A DNA stretch of 6,603 bases from an uncultured Pseudomonadota bacterium (GTDB lineage Bacteria; Pseudomonadota; Alphaproteobacteria; Rs-D84): positions 1 to 6,603 of the forward strand of contig CACYQE010000065.1 in the NCBI GenBank assembly GCA_902776515.1, read 5' to 3'. The notes beneath the pieces are model-generated. The model was not told where the DNA came from. It worked only from the letters and a program-made list of their open reading frames with translations, and did not search any database. The stretch's first letter is position 1; each line of letters begins with the position of its first letter. Both the position numbers and the translations under genes were made by a program. Shown piece by piece: positions 1-5,700 of the stretch.

Positions 1-12
1 TTTTTGGGTTGC

Positions 13-41
13 TTGTTTCAAGGGGCAATTTATGATATAAT
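13..41 (+). promoter_or_regulatory. Sigma70-type promoter with extended -10, for the first gene
   Basis: A TTGTTT box (13-18) is followed by a 17-bp spacer and a perfect TATAAT (36-41). TG sits one base upstream of the -10 (33-34), giving the extended form TGATATAAT. The expected transcription start is about 47-49, only 4-6 bases before the ATG at 53. The core at 29-43 matches the promoter before the third gene (1587-1601) at 13 of 15 positions. This is a prediction from sequence alone. Confidence 0.72.
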
Positions 42-52
42 ACCCGCGTAGT

Positions 53-769
53 ATGGAGAGGTTTTTGTATCAAAAAGCATTGCTTTTAGCGGTTGTGTTG
101 GCGGCACAGGGAATTTTTACCTGTCCGTCTGTGGCTGCACCGACCGTAAAAAAATTAGGTGATGCAATAAGCAGCAATACCTTGGGGACCACGAATAAAC
201 AAACAATGACAAAACTGTCAACAAAAAACCAAAAGACACCCTCGGTACGTGCTTTGAGTTTATCAACAAAGCCAACAAGTAATACCGCAAAAGGCACAAG
301 CCTGATAAAAACAACCTCACAAACAATGGGGACCGGGAATTCCGGACGCACACCGGGACTTCATGGCAATCTTATCAAGGGTATAAGTTCGAAACTTTCA
401 TCAAATTACACATCACCAACCAATGGCGGTGCCACATCTGATTTAACACAACGTATCACTGATTTGGAATCAGAAATGGCCACCAAGCAGGATATTTTGG
501 AACCCGGTAACGGTATTAGCGTTGATGGCAATATAATTAGTTTATCTGATGAAATGGCGACTTTACCGGAAAAGATAGATACAATTAATCAGGATATTGA
601 TGATTTAAATGAAAAGATAGAAGCGGCTGGATTATCTGATGAATATTACACAAAAGAACAGGTTGATTCGATTATAAGTCAATTGTCCGATATGAATATT
701 GTAGATACATTTGTTGAAGAAGATTTTTTACAACTGGTACAGGGTCATACCCCAAAAGGGCAACCATAA
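53..769 (+). CDS. Exported Ser/Thr/Lys-rich protein with C-terminal coiled coil
   Basis: This 238-residue protein has no function I can name. Residues 1-28 look like a Sec signal peptide: a short basic start, the core ALLLAVVLAA, and probable cleavage at SVA|AP. Residues about 30-130 are low complexity, rich in Thr, Ser, Lys, Asn and Gly, with almost no acidic residues. The second half is acidic and heptad-like (DLTQRITDLESEMATKQDIL, then EKIDTINQDIDDLNEKIEAA), suggesting a coiled coil. Between the coils is GNGISVDGNIISL, a motif type seen in phage tail-fibre and trimeric adhesin stalks; the second gene has a similar motif. Near the end, YYTKEQVDSI resembles the YTKTEVD repeats of the third gene. 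The start is uncertain: ATG 53 would be nearly leaderless, whereas TTG 65, in frame, has GGAG (55-58) six bases upstream and still keeps the signal peptide. The next gene begins 48 bases after the stop, so the two may be co-transcribed. A secreted structural or surface fibre role is inferred. Confidence 0.78.
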   Translation: MERFLYQKALLLAVVLAAQGIFTCPSVAAPTVKKLGDAISSNTLGTTNKQTMTKLSTKNQKTPSVRALSLSTKPTSNTAKGTSLIKTTSQTMGTGNSGRTPGLHGNLIKGISSKLSSNYTSPTNGGATSDLTQRITDLESEMATKQDILEPGNGISVDGNIISLSDEMATLPEKIDTINQDIDDLNEKIEAAGLSDEYYTKEQVDSIISQLSDMNIVDTFVEEDFLQLVQGHTPKGQP

Positions 770-788
770 AGCGATAAGTAAATAAATA

Positions 789-808
789 AAAACAACAAAC
801 AAAAGGAG
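789..808 (+). promoter_or_regulatory. A/C-only leader plus Shine-Dalgarno for the second gene
   Basis: The 16-nt leader AAAACAACAAACAAAA (789-804) is immediately followed by the Shine-Dalgarno AGGAG (804-808). The same 16 nt occur before the third gene at 1610-1625. AGGAG is nine bases from ATG 818 and only three from ATG 812, which favours 818. An unstructured A/C leader of this kind could help ribosome loading, but that role is inferred. Confidence 0.6.
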
Positions 809-817
809 AGAATGCGA

Positions 818-1543
818 ATGAAAAAAAGGGTATTGTATAGTTTGCTGACATCATTGGCGGTATTTTCAACCGCCGCATACGCAGAAGACGCCCCTACTTC
901 GGCACTGACGACCAAGGGCTATGTGGATAGCGGTTTGAAATACGTGTACGATTCAATCAAGGATGAAGTCACAGATGTCCAGGGCGACATTACAAATTTG
1001 CAAACGGCATTAAGTGACGGTAACGGTGGATTGGTTGATGTTAGCGATTTAAAGGACACCATTGGAACAGCGGGTGTCGGCAACACACCGGGGACCGGTT
1101 TGATTGGTGATATAGAAGATTTGCAAGATGCTATTGGAACCGCAGGTAATGGTAACACCCCAGGAACTGGTTTAACTGGTGATGTCGAAGCATTGCAGGA
1201 TACAGTTGGTGATTCAACAGGTGGATTGGTAAAAGATGTTGCTGATTTGCAAGATACCATTGGTAATGATGCCATGGGAACAACCGCAACAACCGTGACT
1301 GGTGCCATCGGTGAATTAAAAGGTGCTATCGACGGCCTGGAAGCTGCCAGCCAAGAATACATTGAAGGCACAGGAATTGATATTTCTCAAAACGCTCAGG
1401 GTAAAAACGTGGTTAGTTTAGATTTGGGAACTACCCAAAACAACACAACATACATATTCAAAACCGATGCAAATGGTGTCGGAACATGGCAGGCGATGGA
1501 AGTAGAAGACAGTTGGAATCCTGGATTTCTAACAAATCCATAA
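818..1543 (+). CDS. Exported repeat protein, coiled-coil/fibre-like
   Basis: This is a 241-residue protein of unknown function. ATG 818 is preferred over the in-frame ATG 812 because of Shine-Dalgarno spacing and because it gives the MKK start seen in three other genes here. Residues 1-22 form a Sec signal peptide ending in AYA|ED. Next comes LTTKGYVDSGLKYVYDSI (about 30-47), the motif shared with the third and fourth genes. Residues 82-170 hold four repeat units of 24, 24, 18 and 23 residues, each with a Gly/Thr turn segment (IGTAG.GNTPGTGL) and a short heptad segment (GDIEDLQDAI). Alternating turns and heptads suggest an elongated, probably trimeric stalk. Near residue 184 is GTGIDI, followed by VVSLDLG, comparable to GNGISV...ISL in the first gene. 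The C-terminal roughly 40 residues (ending WNPGFLTNP) look like a small globular cap. There is no sorting motif or hydrophobic tail, so the product is probably periplasmic, outer surface or secreted. Confidence 0.82.
   Translation: MKKRVLYSLLTSLAVFSTAAYAEDAPTSALTTKGYVDSGLKYVYDSIKDEVTDVQGDITNLQTALSDGNGGLVDVSDLKDTIGTAGVGNTPGTGLIGDIEDLQDAIGTAGNGNTPGTGLTGDVEALQDTVGDSTGGLVKDVADLQDTIGNDAMGTTATTVTGAIGELKGAIDGLEAASQEYIEGTGIDISQNAQGKNVVSLDLGTTQNNTTYIFKTDANGVGTWQAMEVEDSWNPGFLTNP
1061..1327 (+). repeat. Coding tandem repeat, about 72-bp unit
   Basis: Units lie at 1061-1132 (72 bp), 1133-1204 (72 bp), 1205-1258 (54 bp, internal deletion) and 1259-1327 (69 bp). The first two are clearly duplicates at the protein level (IGTAGVGNTPGTGLIGDIED and IGTAGNGNTPGTGLTGDVEA), with many synonymous differences. 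The duplication therefore looks old and retained. All unit lengths are multiples of three, so copy changes keep the frame. Confidence 0.85.
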
Positions 1544-1549
1544 AAAAGT

Positions 1550-1576
1550 AAAAAATAATGCATTATGTTATTTTTT
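1550..1576 (+). terminator. Weak A/T-only inverted repeat after the second gene
   Basis: A perfect 9-bp inverted repeat pairs AAAAAATAA (1550-1558) with TTATTTTTT (1568-1576) around a 9-nt loop, seven bases after the stop codon. The stem has no G:C pair and the T-run is part of the stem, so it is a poor intrinsic terminator. The right arm also coincides with the -35 region of the next promoter, so the element may matter more for the promoter than for termination. Confidence 0.3.
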
Positions 1577-1599
1577 GGGAAACCTTTTTATGGTATAAT
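1571..1599 (+). promoter_or_regulatory. Extended -10 promoter for the third gene
   Basis: TGGTATAAT (1591-1599) is an extended -10 with a perfect TATAAT at 1594-1599. The -35 position at 17-bp spacing is only a T-run (1571-1576), so recognition would rely on the TG extension. The predicted start near 1606 gives a leader of about 34 nt to ATG 1640. It also places ATG 1565 upstream of the transcript, arguing against that earlier start. Confidence 0.68.
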
Positions 1600-1609
1600 G
1601 CAACCAAAC

Positions 1610-1632
1610 AAAACAACAAACAAAACAAGAGG
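1610..1632 (+). promoter_or_regulatory. A/C-only leader plus Shine-Dalgarno for the third gene
   Basis: The leader AAAACAACAAACAAAA (1610-1625) is identical to the one before the second gene. It is followed by GAGG (1629-1632), seven bases before ATG 1640. This ribosome-binding site fixes the start of the third gene. Confidence 0.6.
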
Positions 1633-1639
1633 AAAGAGA

Positions 1640-2389
1640 ATGAAAAAACTTTTAAATATATCGGTAATCGCGGCTTTGGCGATTTTACCAGTGGCGGCGA
1701 ACGCTGATATAACCACAACAGATCCAGGTGCAACAAATGCTAATGCCCCGGTGGCAGAAAATGCACCAAAATATTCCTTGGCAACAGCAGACGACACAGA
1801 TGCTAATTTAGCAACCGCCGGTTATGTAAAGGGTGCATATAACGCAACCATCAAAGCAATCAACAAAGTTGCAACCACAGCCGCCAATGCAGCCGATCAA
1901 GATTTAAGCAACTTGTCAAATACAGGTAAAGCCAATGTTGCTGCACAAGGTACATATGACACAAGCACAAACTACACAGCAGGTACGGTTGGTGCGGCGA
2001 TCAAGAGTAAAGCAGATGCTGCAACAACTTATACCAAAACAGAAGTAGATACAGCATTAGGTGCTAAAGCAGATGCTGCAACAACTTATACCAAAACAGA
2101 AGTAGATACAGCGTTGGGTGCTAAAGCAGATGCTGCAACAACTTACACCAAAACAGAAGTAGATACAGCATTAGGTGCTAAAGCAGATGCTGCAACAACA
2201 TTGTCTGGATATGGCATCACTGATGCATATACCAAAACAGAAGTAGATACAGCATTAGGTGATTATGCAACAAAGACTGGTGTATTGGCCACAATTAATG
2301 CATCAACGGTTCCAGTGATGGCTACATGGGGCAGCACCAACGCAACAACAGTTTCTGTTGATGCTCCGAATAGTTTCGTGAATCAATAA
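1640..2389 (+). CDS. Exported tail-fibre-like repeat protein
   Basis: This is a 249-residue protein. ATG 1640 is chosen because it follows a Shine-Dalgarno and starts a clean Sec signal peptide (residues 1-22, ending ANA|DI). An in-frame ATG at 1565 would add 25 residues but lies upstream of the predicted transcription start. GYVKGAYNATIKAI (about 61-74) is the paralogous family motif. After it comes NLSNTGKANVAAQGTYDT, a style familiar from phage tail-fibre proteins. Residues 124-180 are three near-identical 19-residue repeats (KADAATTYTKTEVDTALGA). A fourth (181-207) is interrupted by LSGYGITDA, another classic tail-fibre segment. The remaining C-terminus (VPVMATWGSTNATT...SFVNQ) may be a small cap. 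The tail-fibre resemblance suggests a trimeric stalk. The signal peptide and the absence of phage genes argue for an envelope or secreted fibre rather than a virion part. The exact role is unknown. Confidence 0.83.
   Translation: MKKLLNISVIAALAILPVAANADITTTDPGATNANAPVAENAPKYSLATADDTDANLATAGYVKGAYNATIKAINKVATTAANAADQDLSNLSNTGKANVAAQGTYDTSTNYTAGTVGAAIKSKADAATTYTKTEVDTALGAKADAATTYTKTEVDTALGAKADAATTYTKTEVDTALGAKADAATTLSGYGITDAYTKTEVDTALGDYATKTGVLATINASTVPVMATWGSTNATTVSVDAPNSFVNQ
2009..2260 (+). repeat. 57-bp in-frame tandem repeats (3 full, 1 interrupted)
   Basis: Units lie at 2009-2065, 2066-2122 and 2123-2179, each 57 bp and differing at only a few third positions (for example TTATACC versus TTACACC, GCATTA versus GCGTTG). 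A fourth copy at 2180-2260 carries a 27-bp insertion encoding LSGYGITDA, with one further variant base at its upstream edge (ACA for ACT). Near-identity at silent sites indicates recent duplication or ongoing homogenisation. The unit is divisible by three, so expansion or contraction changes stalk length without breaking the frame. Confidence 0.93.
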
Positions 2390-2404
2390 TAAAATCCTAA
2401 TGTC

Positions 2405-2452
2405 AGGGCTGGTTGATTTCGTTCATAATATGTAACGAAATTTGCCAGTCCT
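2405..2452. repeat. Long imperfect inverted repeat between third and fourth genes
   Basis: Left arm AGGGCTGGTTGATTTCGTT (2405-2423) and right arm AACGAAATTTGCCAGTCCT (2434-2452) flank the loop CATAATATGT. ATTTCGTT/AACGAAAT pairs perfectly over 8 bp. The outer AGGGCTGG/CCAGTCCT pairs over 8 bp with one G-T wobble. The middle TTG/TTG forms only wobbles around one T-T mismatch. The repeat starts 16 bases after the third gene's stop and ends 16 bases before the fourth gene's ATG. No T-run follows on either strand, so it is not a standard intrinsic terminator. It could be an mRNA 3'-end stabiliser, a 5'-UTR control hairpin, or a protein-binding palindrome. A third AACGAAA copy follows at 2453-2459. 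Confidence 0.7.
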
Positions 2453-2468
2453 AACGAAAAAAACAAAT

Positions 2469-2795
2469 ATGAAAAAATTATTTTGCATTTTCGCCGTATT
2501 ATCTGTTATATCCCCCGCATTTGCCGAGGGTGAGATTGATAAAACAACCGTTGCCGCGACCGCTTCGTATGTAGATGGTGCGTATAACACAATGGATGCG
2601 GCAAAGCAGGATAAATTAACAAACACAAATGTTGTTGAATCGGGGACGGGTCCCATAGTGAGCAGTGTTACCGCAAGCAATGGAACCGTGACCGTTACCA
2701 AAAGTGAAGTGACAATTCCCGTAGTATATGCCGAAAACTTATCACATTTTGTGATATTTTTTTATTTATTGCGTAATACGGGTATTGGTTTCTAA
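2469..2795 (+). CDS. Short paralogue of the exported family, possibly degenerate
   Basis: This is a 108-residue protein. ATG 2469 begins a convincing Sec signal peptide (residues 1-19, ending AFA|EG); an in-frame ATG at 2442 sits inside the hairpin arm and would bury the signal sequence. SYVDGAYNTMDAAKQDKL (33-50) is the family motif; KQD.L also occurs in the first gene. VESGTGPIVSSVTASNG (about 56-72) and TVTVTKSEVTIPV (73-85) follow. After residue 85 the composition changes abruptly to VYAENLSHFVIFFYLLRNTG, which is encoded by the terminator hairpin and the end of the opposing gene. I infer that the original C-terminus has been lost through a frameshift or truncation. No Shine-Dalgarno precedes the start; the upstream bases are AACGAAAAAAACAAAT. 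No promoter is evident, so it would depend on read-through from the third gene. It may be a decaying copy or a small gene translated from a leader of a different type. Confidence 0.55.
   Translation: MKKLFCIFAVLSVISPAFAEGEIDKTTVAATASYVDGAYNTMDAAKQDKLTNTNVVESGTGPIVSSVTASNGTVTVTKSEVTIPVVYAENLSHFVIFFYLLRNTGIGF
2740..2763. terminator. Intrinsic terminator between convergent genes
   Basis: A perfect 7-bp stem pairs TATCACA (2740-2746) with TGTGATA (2750-2756) around a TTT loop, followed by seven T residues (2757-2763) on the plus strand. On the minus strand the hairpin begins nine bases after the TAA of the large gene, preceded by A-tracts and followed by a weaker T-tract (AGTTTT). It can therefore serve both genes. 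The stem is AT-rich with only two G:C pairs, so efficiency is uncertain. It lies inside the reading frame of the fourth plus-strand gene. Confidence 0.65.
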
Positions 2796-5700
2796 ATCGC
2801 GTTCACCGTACAAAATACTGTCATCAAAAGCGGTATATTGTATATTCCCCTGGTTCACATGGATTGGTGTTAATGTGTGGTCCGTATTACTGACCCCGAT
2901 GTAATGTGTTGTGGCATCGTTTTCAACCTGAACATTTATTGCGGGTGCGGTTGGTTTTGTTGTTTTGGTGTATAATATAAAGTTCCCAAGATGTAATTTA
3001 CGCCCACAATCCGATGCTTCATCCGCACCGTGTCCGTATCCAACGGTGGTAAGTCCCGTTGCACATGCGTTTCGCGTACTGGTTGAACCGTAATTTACCG
3101 CACCACCCGTTGCCCAATAACCAACACCGGCATCGGTACATGTTGTCGCGTTCACTGTTCCTAAATACGACCCCACAGGACAAAGCAGTTGGCAATCGGT
3201 TGCCGCCGTTTTACCATTTATCGTATTGTCGGTATATCCCGTTGGACAAGGTTCGCATGTTCCAGAATTCATATATGTTGCACCACTGCACGTTCCAACC
3301 GGCACACACGCATCGGCCGAGCCGGCATTTGTCATGTTCGTGACACCACCATTTTGACAACGTGTACGCATTCCAACATCACCCCAATTAATCAAACTGT
3401 CATCTGTATAATAACCATTACCAACATTTGTGCATGACGCATCGTTGGCATTTGCTAAATATGTTCCTGGTTCACAATGTATTTGACATTCATATACAGA
3501 TTCTTTTCCATTTTGTGTATTAGAAACATAACCCGTTGGACATAACGTGCATATACCTGTACCTGGGTCCGGATACCTCGGCCCAAGGCAAGGATTAATA
3601 CCATCACATTGATAAATACTGGTGGCATTATTTATAATTTCACCATTTTCCATTGTTGGTAAACCATTTGGGCACTGGTTGCGTGTCGGGGTTGAACCAT
3701 AATTCGTTTGGGTCGCACCAATGTAATATCCATTACCCACAGGGCCACATGAACCAAATGAATCACCGATATCGGCACCAGCAATAAAGGTATCCAAACC
3801 AGCATTCACATAAAAACCACCGTCGACACGATTATACATACCCAATTCACCGTCTGATTCACGGCGTGCAGGAATCAAGTCTAATTGCAACACACCATTA
3901 TCATACAATTGCATTGAATACATGCGTCCACCAAATATTTTATCGCCATTTGGAAGCTGATCATCAATAGTATTGTCGTCTTTAACATATGCACTGCCAT
4001 TCGTAAATAATTTTATCGTATTTCCCTCATAATTAATCGATGCATCTGGTACACTCGCCGTTTTTGGACTATTATTATCAACAATAATCGTTGGAATACC
4101 AGTTTTCTTGCCATTCTTAAGCGTAAAAGTGATATCATATGTTATCGTATATACTTGATTCTGGTTCAATGGGGCAGAATATTGTGCTTTTGCACCACCT
4201 CCATTTGTTTTCTGCAACCACACACCAAAAACATTCTTTTTCCATCCAGAACTAAATCCACCATTTCCATATAAATTCCCAAAGAAATTACCCGAATCAT
4301 ATTGCCCAGGATTATTTATTGCTTCAAGATTTTCTATCACCACGGTTCCATTTACGTGGTCACTTGTAACCCCATACCCAGTATCAATAAATTGTTTCCC
4401 GTTTCTGCTCTGTAAATACTCAAGAGGTGTGTATATTGCAAGAATTGTCCCCCCTGCACAATAGCCTTGACACTGGTTAATGCTATTCTTGCCGTTTGTA
4501 ACGTTATCGGTATATCCGGTTGGGCAATTCTTACAAGCCCCCATTGTAGAATCGTAATATGTTGCCCCCTGGCACGATGTTTGACATTGCGATGAACTGG
4601 CCGCGGTTTGTGTCCCCGTTGCTTGTCCATTTGGACATTGGGTACGCGAACCGGTTGAACCGTAATTTACATCGGATGCCGCCGCATAATACCCATCACC
4701 AACATTGGTGCATACCGTATCATTCGCATTTGCAATATATGTTCCGGCATAACAATGAATCTGGCATTCATTTATTGATGTTTTCCCAGATACCGTATGT
4801 GCATCATATCCAATCGGACACGATATGCATTCACCCGTCAAAGAATCACGATATGTCGCACCGGTACATAATGCTTCCCTGCACTGTGATGCACTGGATG
4901 CATTGGTCATACCCGTTGTTTGACCATTTGGGCATTGGGTGCGTGATACGGTTGAACCGTATGCAACCGTTGTTGCCACCGCCCAATAACCATCACCAAC
5001 ATCTTCGCACGATGGTGCATTTGCAATTGGTAAATACGTTCCACCATCGCAATGAATTTTACAATCGGTAATTGCCACCTTGCCATCCGCCGAATTGGCA
5101 ACATAACCCGTTGGACAATCAACACAAGAATTATTTGAATTACGATATTTGTTACCACGACAATATACAACACATTGGTCAATACTGGATGCGGTGGTGG
5201 TGTTATTTATTGTCGGCATATTATCCGGACATTTGGTGCGAGTACTTGTTTGACCAAAACTGTATACACCGTTCGTCTCACCACCCGTTGCATAATACCC
5301 AACACCGGCATTGGTGCATGTCGCATTACCGGCGGCCGCCAAATATGTTCCATCGGCACATTGAATCTTACATTGGTTAATTGAATCCTTGGCATTGCTG
5401 GTATCATAAGTATAACCGGATGGACATGGGGTACAAACCTCGTTCGTTGAATCCCAATATTGTGCCCCAACACACGGATTGCTTGGTTCACAAGATACAA
5501 CCCCGTTCCATGTAGTTTCCGCCACCGAGCCTTCGTATCCGGTAAAAAATTGGCGTGTTCGGGGCGGACAGATTTTTACTAAATCACTCCCTTCAAACGT
5601 TTGATACCACATGTTGCCAGTGGCCGGCGATGGTGCGCCCGCATTTACTAGGCCCGTAAACGCGGTTGATGGAATATATTTGTCGTCTAACCCAGTCGTC

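Noticed and set aside
110..130. Lipoprotein signal in the first gene (Cys at residue 24)
   Set aside because: The residues before the Cys are I-F-T, which do not fit a lipobox, and an ordinary cleavage site follows a few residues later.
919..1371. 150-residue minus-strand open frame opposite the second gene
   Set aside because: Its repeats (KPVPGVLP-like) mirror the 72-bp coding repeats of the sense strand; no start signals.
1565..1639. N-terminal extension of the third plus-strand gene from ATG 1565
   Set aside because: It lies upstream of the predicted transcription start (~1606), spans the promoter, has no ribosome-binding site and would bury the signal peptide.
2009..2260. CRISPR-like array
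   Set aside because: The 57-bp units are directly adjacent without unique spacers, differ mainly at silent codon positions and lie in frame within a gene.
1640..2389. Prophage tail-fibre gene
   Set aside because: The motifs are tail-fibre-like, but there is a clear Sec signal peptide and no phage structural, lysis, chaperone or integrase gene nearby.
2413..2441. Promoter for the fourth gene inside the intergenic hairpin (TTGATT with downstream AT-rich hexamers)
   Set aside because: No -10-like hexamer occurs at acceptable spacing; CATAAT is too close and CGAAAT is not a -10.
4559..5071. 170-residue plus-strand open frame opposite the giant gene, rich in His, Asn and Pro
   Set aside because: It is antisense to the 8-Cys modules; its His/Pro/Asn richness is the expected mirror of their repeated codons, and it has no ribosome-binding site.
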